Source of the DNA: Kangiellaceae bacterium
Lineage (GTDB): Bacteria; Pseudomonadota; Gammaproteobacteria; Enterobacterales; Kangiellaceae
DNA: 64,000 bases
Direction of reading: 5' to 3'
Assembly: GCA_026196875.1 (NCBI GenBank)
Contig: JAPHTP010000113.1
Span: forward strand, 1 to 64,000
The notes under the pieces are model-generated. The model was not told the DNA's origin. It saw nothing but the letters and a program-made list of their open reading frames with translations, and ran no database searches. The position numbers and the translations under genes are program-made. This document shows, in pieces, positions 34,343 through 43,109 of this stretch. Within the stretch, counting starts at the first letter, position 1. The number at the start of each line of letters is the position of its first letter.

Positions 34343-34966
34343 ATGACAACTGACTCTCATAAAATTGCCAACTTAACGCAGCTAAGAAAAGTTTACCCTG
34401 AAGCAAAAGGGCGAGCTAAACAGAAACAACTTGATGCTTTAGAGAAACATTCTAAACATTTCATAGAACTATCACCTTTTGTTGTTATGTCTACCAGCAA
34501 TAGCAGGGGCAAGTTAGATGCTTCACCACGAGGAGGTCAGCCAGGGTTCGTAAAAGTCCAAAATCTAAATACGATTCTATTGCCCGATGCTGCTGGTAAT
34601 AATCGACTGGATAGTTTAGAAAATATTTTAGCTACTGGACATGTCGGTTTGTTGTTTATGATCCCTGGAGTTGATGAGACTTTAAGAGTTAATGGTAAAG
34701 CAACGATCTTGACAGAACCAAAATTGATCGCGCTGTTTGAGGAAGAGCCGCGAGCGCCCATCAGCGTTTTGAGCGTCAAGGTTGAAGAAGTTTTTTTGCA
34801 CTGTGCAAAAGCATTTATGCGAGCCAATTTATGGTCTCTAGGTGCAAAGATAGAAAGAGAGCAGCTACCAACTATGGGGCAAATGATGAAAGAGCAATTG
34901 AGTTTGGAACAGCCAGCTGAATCGCAACAAGAAATGATCAAACGTTACCGAGCATTGATTGAATAG
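34343..34966 (+). CDS. PPOX-type FMN-dependent flavoprotein (MSMEG_1061-like)
   Basis: The 207-residue protein has the split-barrel flavin-binding fold of the pyridoxamine-phosphate-oxidase superfamily. Its signature segments are SPFVVMSTSNSRGKLDASPRGG, LLPDAAGNNRLDS and GVDETLRVNGKA. These match the subgroup named after MSMEG_1061, whose physiological substrate is not established. It is monocistronic after the purD terminator and before a decayed GGDEF gene. Confidence 0.8.
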   Translation: MTTDSHKIANLTQLRKVYPEAKGRAKQKQLDALEKHSKHFIELSPFVVMSTSNSRGKLDASPRGGQPGFVKVQNLNTILLPDAAGNNRLDSLENILATGHVGLLFMIPGVDETLRVNGKATILTEPKLIALFEEEPRAPISVLSVKVEEVFLHCAKAFMRANLWSLGAKIEREQLPTMGQMMKEQLSLEQPAESQQEMIKRYRALIE

Positions 34967-35185
34967 TATATCTTATCTTGGATGAGTCTCTGTCTTTCAG
35001 CTGAGGGCGAGAAAACTCTTATATAATTTAAGGTGATTGGATGTACTTTATTTCAGAGAGTTTTTTCGAAATTTAGCAAACATGTTGTTTGTCTTTTATT
35101 TTTATTCCCCTTTGGCTTGGGATTAACTTTTTGCTGTCAACCGAACAATCATTTGAGATGAAAAAGCACCAGGGGTAGTTGTTGC

Positions 35186-35638
35186 GGTCTCAAAAATGCC
35201 GTCGTCCACGCCTATCTATGTTACGCACGAAAAGCGCTTGTTTGATCATGAACAATTGTAATTACTTTAAAAAATCAAAGACAAATTTGGGCATCTGTTG
35301 GTGATAGTAGGTTGATACACTTGTGCCGTAATTTTGAAAGAAATATTCGAGAGGCTTATTTTGTGGCACTTTGTGGTGGAGAAGAATTCGTCATTTGATT
35401 GCCTCACTTTGATGCAAAGGAGGGAATTAAAAAAGCTAAGTTTATTCAAAATGCGGCAGTACAACATAGCCTATATAAAGACGACTTAAAAATCGAAATC
35501 ACCTTAAGTCCTGGCATAGCTGAGCTCAACGAAAACTATGTATCCTTTGTTAGATTACTCAAAGATACCGATGATACATAGTTGATTGCCAAGGAAAAAG
35601 GCAGCAACCAAGCCGAATTGCATGGAATTTCTGGATAA
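35186..35638 (+). pseudogene. Decayed GGDEF (diguanylate cyclase) domain
   Basis: Across three frames the stretch translates as pieces of a GGDEF domain. GLKN near 35186 matches the TGLxNRR start. RKSACLIMNNCNYFKK (about 35230-35270) matches the LIMLDIDxFKK region. KDKFGH then shifts frame into SVGDSRLIHLCRNFERNIRE, then FVALCGGEEFVI (catalytic GGEEF). ITLSPGIAEL and IAKEKGSNQAELHG follow, the domain's end. At least two frameshifts (one in the A-run at 35269-35274) and in-frame stops at 35396 and 35579 destroy it. Anything upstream of about 35186 is unrecognisable. The region 34967-35185 shows no other gene. Confidence 0.85.
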
Positions 35639-35902
35639 ACTCTGACTAAGATTTAATAAAACTTCCGCATTTAAGCATTTACGTAATTGTTTCTTACATT
35701 TTCCCCTTTGCCTTTAATGATTGAAAAGTAGACTATTGAAAGCCGAAATGGGACCGTAGGTTTTTCAAACCAGTCGTTAAACTTTAAAGAACAAGGAAAA
35801 TCAATAAGTTAACGGTGATTCATTCAAGTAAAGAATTCATGTAAGGCAACTCGACCAGTTTAGACGACCGGTCAATTATAGAAAATAAAAAGAGGTGGAA
35901 TA

Positions 35903-37534
35903 ATGGAAAGACGGGACTTTATTAAAGTAACCGGCGCCGGCATGGGAGCAATGTTTTTACCCGTGACGGGAAATATTGTTACCGCGGCAGAATTACTCGA
36001 CAAGCCGATGGACGTTGCGGTTAAAAAGCAACTTGCAGACATTGCTCTTAATGCTGCGAAATCAGCAGGTGCTACTTATGCGGATGCTCGTATTGGCCGT
36101 TATCTTAATCAATTTATAACGACCAGAGAAAAGGTCGTTAATAATGTAGTTAATACTGAGTCTGCTGGTATCGGAATTCGAGTTATTGCAAATGGCACTT
36201 GGGGATTTGCTTCAACTTCCAATATGTCACCTGATAGTATTGCTAAAACCGCCCGTCAAGCTGTGGCAATAGCCAAAGCGAACTCAAAGTTTCAAATTGA
36301 GCCTGTTAAGCTCGCACCGGTCAAAAGTGTCGGAGAAGTGTCATGGAAAACTCCCGTTAAAAAGAATGCTTTCGAGATCCCGGTAAAAGAAAAAGCAGAT
36401 ATGCTGTTAGAAGTTAACAATGCGGCGATGTCCAACGGCGCGAGTTACATTACTTCTATCTTCTTCTTGGTAAACGAACAAAAATATTTTGCATCTACTG
36501 ATGGTTCTTATATCGATCAGGATGTACATCGTCTATGGGCACCATTCTTTGCGAGTGCAGTGGGTAAGTCTGGCTTTAAACAGCGTACTAGTCTAGGTAA
36601 TCCGGTCGGCATGGGATTTGAATATCTCGACGGAAAGAAAGAAGACAAAATATACGTACAAGGCGCAAATGTCGGTTATAACAACTCCTACGATATGATC
36701 GAGGATGCGACTAATGCAGGTAAGGAATTACAGAAAAAGCTCAAAGCAAAATCCGTAAAACCTGGTAAATATGATTTGGTACTCGACCCTGCGCACTTAA
36801 TGCTGACGATACATGAATCGGTAGGTCATCCATTAGAGCTAGATCGAGTTCTAGGATACGAGGCCAATTTTGCTGGAACTAGTTTTGCGACTCTGGATAA
36901 ATGGCGCACTAAGAAGTTCCAATATGGCTCAGACATTGTTAATTTGTTTGCCGACAAAAATCAGGAATATTCACTGGGGTGTGTCGGTTACGACGATGAA
37001 GGTGTTAAAACTAAAGAGTGGGATCTGGTTAAAAATGGCATATTAGTTAATTATCAGGCTACCCGTGATCAAGTACATATGATCGATCAAAATGAATCCC
37101 ACGGGTGTTGCTACTCTCAAAGTTGGCGTGATGTTCAGTTTCAGCGGATGCCAAATGTTTCACTTCGACCAAATGAAAAAGAAGACTTATCGGCTGACGA
37201 TATCATTAAAGACGTTGAAAAAGGTATCTACATTGCTGGTCGGGGTTCTTTTTCGATTGACCAGCAAAGATACAATTTCCAATTTGGTGGGCAATTATTC
37301 TATGAGATCAAAGACGGTAAAATTGTCGATCAGATTGAAGACGTTGCATATCAATCAAATACTCAAGAGTTCTGGAATTCTTGCGTGAAACTGGCGGGTA
37401 AATCTGACTACCGCGTCGGTGGATCTTTCTTCGACGGGAAAGGTCAGCCACCGCAAGTTAGTGCAGTTTCACACGGCTGTCCAACTACGCGTTTCAATAA
37501 CATCAATGTTTTAAATACCAAACGTAAGGTTTAA
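35903..37534 (+). CDS. TldD-like metalloprotease with Tat signal
   Basis: The 543-residue protein belongs to the TldD/PmbA family, whose known members (TldD/TldE) form a heterodimer that degrades or matures peptides such as microcin B17. The zinc motif HESVGH (HExxxH, 304-309) is intact, and GRGSFSID and QFGGQLFYEI mark the C-terminal domain. Unlike cytoplasmic TldD it begins MERRDFIKVTGAGMGAMFLP, a twin-arginine signal with RRDFIK, so it is probably exported folded. A strong AGAGGTGG site precedes the ATG. It is followed 51 bases later by the TldE-like partner. Confidence 0.85.
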   Translation: MERRDFIKVTGAGMGAMFLPVTGNIVTAAELLDKPMDVAVKKQLADIALNAAKSAGATYADARIGRYLNQFITTREKVVNNVVNTESAGIGIRVIANGTWGFASTSNMSPDSIAKTARQAVAIAKANSKFQIEPVKLAPVKSVGEVSWKTPVKKNAFEIPVKEKADMLLEVNNAAMSNGASYITSIFFLVNEQKYFASTDGSYIDQDVHRLWAPFFASAVGKSGFKQRTSLGNPVGMGFEYLDGKKEDKIYVQGANVGYNNSYDMIEDATNAGKELQKKLKAKSVKPGKYDLVLDPAHLMLTIHESVGHPLELDRVLGYEANFAGTSFATLDKWRTKKFQYGSDIVNLFADKNQEYSLGCVGYDDEGVKTKEWDLVKNGILVNYQATRDQVHMIDQNESHGCCYSQSWRDVQFQRMPNVSLRPNEKEDLSADDIIKDVEKGIYIAGRGSFSIDQQRYNFQFGGQLFYEIKDGKIVDQIEDVAYQSNTQEFWNSCVKLAGKSDYRVGGSFFDGKGQPPQVSAVSHGCPTTRFNNINVLNTKRKV

Positions 37535-37585
37535 GTGTTGGAAATTTTTGAGACTAAGAATGAAAAGAATTTAATGAGGTGAACA

Positions 37586-38923
37586 ATGTCTATATTAACT
37601 GAAAAGGAAGCAAAGGCAATTTTGAAAAAAGTGCTGGCATTTTCAAAAGCAGACGAATGTGAATGTAATTTAAATGGCCAGTTAAGTGGTAACGTACGCT
37701 ACGCGAGAAATACGGTTACGACGGCAGGTGAAATAAGCGACCTAACGTTAGTTGTCCAATCCTCTTTTGGGAAAAAAACCGGAGTAGCAACGATTAATGA
37801 GTTTGACGATGCATCTTTAGAGAAAGTGGTACGTCGCTCAGAAGAGCTTGCTAAGCTAGCGCCGGAAAATCCAGAGTTTATGCCTATTTTGGAACCGCAA
37901 AAATATATTAAAACCAATACTTTTTTTAAGTCGACAGCAGATATTTCCCCTGAGTATCGCGCAAAAGCTGCTGACGATGGTATTACCCCTTCTAAGAAAA
38001 ACAAGCTAGTCGCAAGCGGCTTTTTAAACGACAATTACAATATGGCTGCCATTATGAATAGCAAAGGACTGTTTGCTTATAATGTGGGAACCAGTGTCAA
38101 TTTTTCTGCGACAATTCGTACTGAAGATGGAAAGGGCTCTGGTTGGGTGACTCGAGATTATTCTGATGTTAAATATCTGAATACAGCCAAGGCATCTAAA
38201 ATCGCAATTGATAAGTCTCTCAATTCTGTTGACGCGAAAGAGCTCGAGCCTGGCAAGTATACGGTAATTCTTGAACCTGCGGCGAGCGTTCAATTACTGC
38301 AGAATATGGTCGGCAATATGGGGCAAAGAACTGCTGACGAAGGGCGAAGTTTTTTAAGCTATAAGGCCAAAGACGGTGAAAAAAATGCGCCGAAAAATAA
38401 GCTTGGCGAAAAGATGTTTGATGAAAGAGTTAACATTTATACCGACCCAGCACATCCAGATGTTCCGGTAGCGCCATTTGCGGGTGATGGATTTCCGCGC
38501 ACGAAAATGCATTGGGTTAAAAAAGGTAAAATCGAAAATATGCCAAATAGCCAATATTGGGCTAAGAAAACCGGTACGGAATACAAGCCGGGAGGTGGAC
38601 AATTTATCATGGACGGTGGGAACAAATCTCTCGAAGATATGATCAAAGATACCCGCCGAGGAATCTTGGTCACTCGCCTTTGGTATATTCGTCAGCTTGA
38701 CCCACAGACGTTGCTTTACACCGGTCTGACGCGCGATGGAACTTTCTTTATTGAAAATGGAGAAATTAAGTACCCGATCAAAAACTTCCGCTTTAACGAA
38801 AGTCCGATCGTTATGCTCAATAACATTGAGGAGATGGGCAAGCCTGTGCGAATCAACGGAAATATGGTTCCTCCAATGAAAGTGAGAGACTTTACTTTCT
38901 CTAGCCTTTCTGATGCAGTTTGA
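37586..38923 (+). CDS. TldE/PmbA-like partner protein
   Basis: The 445-residue product has the TldE/PmbA fold without the HExxxH zinc motif, as expected for the non-catalytic subunit. Recognisable pieces are VRYARNTVTTAGE, PGKYTVILEPAA, PFAGDGFPR and the C-terminal TRDGTFFIENGEIKYPI. It has no signal peptide, while its partner has a Tat signal, so co-export as a folded heterodimer is a reasonable hypothesis. Two hairpins follow the stop, separating it from the DUF4159-MoxR run. Confidence 0.8.
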   Translation: MSILTEKEAKAILKKVLAFSKADECECNLNGQLSGNVRYARNTVTTAGEISDLTLVVQSSFGKKTGVATINEFDDASLEKVVRRSEELAKLAPENPEFMPILEPQKYIKTNTFFKSTADISPEYRAKAADDGITPSKKNKLVASGFLNDNYNMAAIMNSKGLFAYNVGTSVNFSATIRTEDGKGSGWVTRDYSDVKYLNTAKASKIAIDKSLNSVDAKELEPGKYTVILEPAASVQLLQNMVGNMGQRTADEGRSFLSYKAKDGEKNAPKNKLGEKMFDERVNIYTDPAHPDVPVAPFAGDGFPRTKMHWVKKGKIENMPNSQYWAKKTGTEYKPGGGQFIMDGGNKSLEDMIKDTRRGILVTRLWYIRQLDPQTLLYTGLTRDGTFFIENGEIKYPIKNFRFNESPIVMLNNIEEMGKPVRINGNMVPPMKVRDFTFSSLSDAV

Positions 38924-38933
38924 TGTTGTTACT

Positions 38934-38957
38934 ACAGCCCCGGCTTTTTGGGGCTGT
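38934..38957 (+). terminator. Hairpin after the tldE-like gene
   Basis: ACAGCCCC pairs with GGGGCTGT; the loop contains the T-run instead of the tail. It is a weak terminator candidate. Confidence 0.45.
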
Positions 38958-38976
38958 TAATGACGCTAGATTGATG

Positions 38977-39000
38977 TATGTCCGAACTTATTCGGACATA
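38977..39000. promoter_or_regulatory. Perfect 24-base palindrome upstream of the DUF4159-MoxR operon
   Basis: TATGTCCGAA-CTTA-TTCGGACATA is an exact 10-4-10 inverted repeat, 73 bases before the DUF4159 start. It may be a dimeric operator or an RNA hairpin. Confidence 0.6.
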
Positions 39001-39072
39001 GAAGTAAAATCTCAACAGTATCTACAATTGTTTGAGAAAATGACAATATTCAATTAGTACGCTTTTTTAGCA

Positions 39073-39777
39073 ATGAACCGTCGACAATGTCTTCAACAAC
39101 TCGTTTTAACCTCGGCGCTAGGAAGTGTGTTTCCTTCGCTGGCTTTGGCTTCAAGTAAAGATGACTACGACTTCTATTTTACCCGATTAAGTTATGAATC
39201 AGGTAATTGGGATGTAGACGAGAGAATGCCGGCCAATGTACTCAATTCCCTGATTGAGTACACCACGCTGCGGGTCGATATCAATGAGCGAATTGTTCCG
39301 TTAGCGGACCCCGCTATGCTCAATGCCCCTTTTTGTTATTTAGCAGGGCACAGGCTAGTCTCCTTCAACCATGCCGAAAAACAAAATTTTGAAACTTACG
39401 TTAACAACGGCGGATTTGTTTTCGTTGATGACTGCAATCATGATATCGATGGCGTTTTTGCACAATCCTTTGAAGCGCAGATGGCTGAAATATTTGGCAA
39501 ATCTGCCTTAAAAAAGATCCCGAACGACCACCAGATTTACTCATCATTTTTCGAGTTCGATGGTCCGCCTGACACTAGTATCGAGCTAAATGGCTGGGGC
39601 GATAATCTTGTACATGACTATCTGAAAGCAATCGAAATCGATGGCAGAATTGCGGTTTTGTATAGTAATAAAGATTTAGGATGCGAGTGGGATTATGACT
39701 TCAGAAATAAACGCTTTATGTATGAAGATAATACTAAGTTTGCTGTTAACATTGTGGTGTATGCACTTACAGCCTAG
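39073..39777 (+). CDS. DUF4159 family exported protein
   Basis: The 234-residue protein begins MNRRQCLQQLVLTSALGSVF, a probable Tat signal. The mature part is a DUF4159 domain: FYFTRLSYESGNWDVD, LNAPFCYLAGH, YVNNGGFVFVDDC and KDLGCEWDY. The fold resembles the glutamine-amidotransferase-like class. DUF4159 proteins are usually next to MoxR/DUF58 genes, as here; their role is unknown. It opens the six-gene run ending at 47446. Confidence 0.8.
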   Translation: MNRRQCLQQLVLTSALGSVFPSLALASSKDDYDFYFTRLSYESGNWDVDERMPANVLNSLIEYTTLRVDINERIVPLADPAMLNAPFCYLAGHRLVSFNHAEKQNFETYVNNGGFVFVDDCNHDIDGVFAQSFEAQMAEIFGKSALKKIPNDHQIYSSFFEFDGPPDTSIELNGWGDNLVHDYLKAIEIDGRIAVLYSNKDLGCEWDYDFRNKRFMYEDNTKFAVNIVVYALTA

Positions 39778-39822
39778 TCGCAAGAATTAAAAACGAAAAA
39801 TTAAGAACAAAGAGAAAACTCG

Positions 39823-40851
39823 ATGAATGATATTACATCTTCTAGTGAGCTTGAAGAGACCAAGATAAATATTGAGAAAAAGCTAGATCAATTAGCATCT
39901 GTTACTAGTGAGATCGGTAAAGTTATTGTCGGGCAACAGCATATTATAGAAGAACTATTGATTAGCGTTTTAGCGGGCGGGCACTGCCTGCTCGAGGGTG
40001 TTCCCGGGTTGGCGAAAACGCTGATGGTCAGTACTTTGTCACAGACCATGAAGTTAGATTTTCATCGGGTCCAATTTACGCCGGACTTGATGCCGAGTGA
40101 TATTGTTGGTACTGAGATCCTCGAAGAAGACCATGCAACAGGTAAACGCTTTTTCAAGTTTCAGAAAGGACCTGTATTTACCAACATTCTCTTAGCGGAT
40201 GAAATTAACCGCACACCACCTAAAACTCAAGCCGCTTTACTTGAAGCGATGCAAGAAAAAAGAGTTAGCTATGGAGGGCAAACCTATGAACTACCGAAGC
40301 CATTTTTTGTACTAGCCACACAAAACCCGGTAGAGCAATCAGGTACCTATCCATTGCCTGAAGCACAACTTGATCGCTTTTTGATGTTTGTTCGAGTTGG
40401 TTATCCATCTGAAGCTGAGGAGATGGAAATCTTAAAGCGAACTACCGGTAATATTAAGGTTGTGCTAGAAACATTAATGGACGATCAGACATTAGTTGAG
40501 CTGCAGGAACTTACTCGCTCAATAGAAATCTCAGATGCGATGTTAAGTTATGTAACAAGGCTGGCTCGCAATACACGCCCAGACTCAACTCAAGTCGATT
40601 CAGTGAAGCAATATGTTCGTTGGGGAGCCGGCCCTCGTTCAGGTCAGGCATTAGTTCTATGCGCTAAAGCAAGAGCGCTATTATCAAAGCGTTATAGTGT
40701 AACCTTGGATGATATCGCATTTGTTGCTCCAGCGGTTTTACGGCATAGAGTTCTGCTTAACTTTCAAGCTGAAGCTGATCGCAAAACTTGCGATGATATC
40801 GTTGCGGATCTTCTTAATCAGGTCGCAAAACCTTCAAGTAATATCCAATAA
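39823..40851 (+). CDS. MoxR family AAA+ ATPase
   Basis: The 342-residue AAA+ protein has Walker A GVPGLAKTL (about 58-67), Walker B ILLADEINRTPPKTQAAL (about 125), sensor region ATQNPVEQSGTYPLPEAQLD and a C-terminal lid. MoxR ATPases act as chaperone-like motors, typically activating metalloenzymes or envelope complexes together with vWA-type partners. It is followed 12 bases later by its usual DUF58 partner. Confidence 0.93.
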   Translation: MNDITSSSELEETKINIEKKLDQLASVTSEIGKVIVGQQHIIEELLISVLAGGHCLLEGVPGLAKTLMVSTLSQTMKLDFHRVQFTPDLMPSDIVGTEILEEDHATGKRFFKFQKGPVFTNILLADEINRTPPKTQAALLEAMQEKRVSYGGQTYELPKPFFVLATQNPVEQSGTYPLPEAQLDRFLMFVRVGYPSEAEEMEILKRTTGNIKVVLETLMDDQTLVELQELTRSIEISDAMLSYVTRLARNTRPDSTQVDSVKQYVRWGAGPRSGQALVLCAKARALLSKRYSVTLDDIAFVAPAVLRHRVLLNFQAEADRKTCDDIVADLLNQVAKPSSNIQ

Positions 40852-40863
40852 CGGAGCTTTGTT

Positions 40864-41766
40864 TTGGAGCGCTTTATTGATCCAAAAACGCTAGCGCGAG
40901 TCAAAGACTTACCTTTGGTTGCCAAGACTGTAGCTGAAGGATTTCTGTATGGCATACAACAAAGTATGCAGAGAGGCGTGGGGATCGAGTTTAGTCAGTA
41001 TAGAGCATATGAAACCGGTGACGAACTATCCCGAATCGACTGGAAGTTGTTCGCTAGAAGCGATCGTTATTTTGTGCGTGAAGCTGAGCGGGAAAGCGAG
41101 ATTGATATTTGGTTTTTATTAGACTCTTCGCGTTCGATGGCGCAAAAATCTCAGCTAGATAAACGAGCCTCAATTGATAAACTAACGTATGCAAAAATTT
41201 TAATTGCGAGCCTTTCCTATTTAGCACAGAAGCAGGGCGATACGGTTGGGTTTCTAGGGCTTTCCGAGGGACAGGTCAATTATCTTCCAAGTGGAAACGG
41301 GCTGAAACAATGGCAAAGACTACTGGTTGAGCTTGAGGAAATAGAAGCGTCAAACAAGTTTCCTCAGTTAGACAAAATGAGAAACTACTTGGATAAGCTG
41401 AATCGTCCATCAATTATCTTCTTGTTGAGCGACTTTTCTCAAGTTAATAACGAAATTCTAGATGTTTTATCAAAACTAAATACTAGTCGTAGTGAAGTTG
41501 TCGCGATGCAAATTTATTGCGAAGATGAAGTTCAGTTTGACTTTAAAGGTCCCGTTAGATTTAAAGATTTAGAAACTAGTGAGGAAGTCTTAGTTTCTGC
41601 TAGTAATGCAAAAAGCTCCTACCAAAAAGTTCGTAACCGATATATTCGAAGTTTAGAAGAATCACTTAAAAGCAGAAATATTTATAGCTATCAACTGAAT
41701 ACAGATCAACCATTAGACTACGCGCTATTCGAGTATCTAAAACAACGACAAAAGGTTTTGCGCTAA
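40864..41766 (+). CDS. DUF58 domain protein
   Basis: The 300-residue protein carries the DUF58 signature GIEFSQYRAYETGDELSRIDW and then a vWA-like segment IWFLLDSSRSM with a MIDAS-type DxSxS. The MoxR partner role is known for the family. It starts at TTG 40864 with ACGGAG eight bases upstream. Its stop overlaps the next ATG by one base, so translation is coupled. Confidence 0.9.
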   Translation: MERFIDPKTLARVKDLPLVAKTVAEGFLYGIQQSMQRGVGIEFSQYRAYETGDELSRIDWKLFARSDRYFVREAERESEIDIWFLLDSSRSMAQKSQLDKRASIDKLTYAKILIASLSYLAQKQGDTVGFLGLSEGQVNYLPSGNGLKQWQRLLVELEEIEASNKFPQLDKMRNYLDKLNRPSIIFLLSDFSQVNNEILDVLSKLNTSRSEVVAMQIYCEDEVQFDFKGPVRFKDLETSEEVLVSASNAKSSYQKVRNRYIRSLEESLKSRNIYSYQLNTDQPLDYALFEYLKQRQKVLR

Positions 41767-43109
41767 TGCTGAGTTGGTTAGCTTCTTTGTCTGTTGTTAG
41801 CCAAGCTGCGCTGTGGGGATTATTTGCCATAGCCATCCCTGTTCTTATTCACCTTATCAACCCAAGTAAAGGCAAGCTAGTATGGGTTGGTAATATCGAA
41901 CTGATTAAAAAAGCAAAGCAAGCAAGGGTAAATCAATTCAAGATCAAGCGATGGCTGTTGCTTCTGATCCGCGTACTGATAGTCATTTACTGCTGTCTGC
42001 TATTAGCAGACCTTTGGAGCAGCTCGATTGGCCAGGCGAGCAAAAAGCCCAGGCTGTTGATTACCCCGGCCTGGTTGAACAATGCGAATGAGCAAGACAA
42101 ACACGAATTAATAGAGAAAAATATTGGTGTGGAATTTATTATTCTAGACGGCAATAACTCTAAAATTGATAGTGTAGCACTATTTGATAAGAAGCCAGCT
42201 TTATCCGGCAATATTTCTAATGAACTAACTTATGCTGAGCTAGTTGAAAAAAGTCAAACGCTTAAGCTATTACCGAGTAACAGCATATTAGCTATCACTA
42301 ATCACTATTCTTCGACAGAGCCACCAAGAGAACTAAGCTCGTTATTTAGCCAAATATATACTAAAGACGTTGCTCATAACACGCCGCAGGACATAGTATC
42401 GATATTGATCATTAAAGATAGTGAGAGAATAAATGATAGTCAGATAATATCACAGAGTTTTTCAGTTCTTCCTGAGGAAGTAAAAGAAAAAATTAGAGTT
42501 AAGTCTGTTACTCGTGGCCAACTAAATAGCGAAACTGAACATGTTAAGTATGATGTTGTTTTTGGTCTTGCCAGTAAAAACATTAGTGCTGGTCGATTTG
42601 TTAAACAGAACGGCTTGCTGATTTTAGATTCAAATCCACAACTTCGAACAAAAAGCAGTGCTGCCGAAATTATTCAGCTTAACGAGCAGCTATTTCAATT
42701 TAATGTTTCTCAAGATAACAATTCTCAAGGTAATAACTCGTCTACCCCGGTTTGGAGAACTGCAACAGGAAAAAATATCTTGTCCTATCGAAAACGACAA
42801 GGCATTCATCAATTAAATTTTTCTAGTCGATTTCACCCCGACTGGACTAACTTGGTTGAAAATCGGCAGTTTCCAATCATTCTAGTTGCGCTTATTCAAA
42901 ACTATCTGAGTAATGATAATTGGAAAGTTGAAGCCTCCCATTTTAAGACAGAAGATCAGAATTTAGAGAGCAAACTTCAAGGCAACAAACAAACTGCTGA
43001 TAAAAGCAGCCTTTACTCATGGATATTACTTCTGTTGGCTTTTTGCTGGCTAATAGAAAGGGTCTTGGCAGAAAGCACTTCTTTTCAATTCAGAAAGGAG
43101 GTTAAGTAA
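41766..43109 (+). CDS. BatA-type membrane protein
   Basis: The 447-residue protein begins with the double-transmembrane BatA N-terminus: helices at about 14-32 (LFAIAIPVLIHLI) and 62-81. A large soluble segment of about 330 residues follows, then a third helix at about 418-436. No clear vWA metal site is seen in the soluble part. It is joined without a gap to the next gene. It probably anchors the MoxR/DUF58 machinery to the inner membrane. Confidence 0.75.
   Translation: MLSWLASLSVVSQAALWGLFAIAIPVLIHLINPSKGKLVWVGNIELIKKAKQARVNQFKIKRWLLLLIRVLIVIYCCLLLADLWSSSIGQASKKPRLLITPAWLNNANEQDKHELIEKNIGVEFIILDGNNSKIDSVALFDKKPALSGNISNELTYAELVEKSQTLKLLPSNSILAITNHYSSTEPPRELSSLFSQIYTKDVAHNTPQDIVSILIIKDSERINDSQIISQSFSVLPEEVKEKIRVKSVTRGQLNSETEHVKYDVVFGLASKNISAGRFVKQNGLLILDSNPQLRTKSSAAEIIQLNEQLFQFNVSQDNNSQGNNSSTPVWRTATGKNILSYRKRQGIHQLNFSSRFHPDWTNLVENRQFPIILVALIQNYLSNDNWKVEASHFKTEDQNLESKLQGNKQTADKSSLYSWILLLLAFCWLIERVLAESTSFQFRKEVK

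Noticed and set aside
35399-35581. 60-codon frame as a small independent gene
   Set aside because: It is one open fragment of the broken GGDEF gene, starting after a stop in the same domain.
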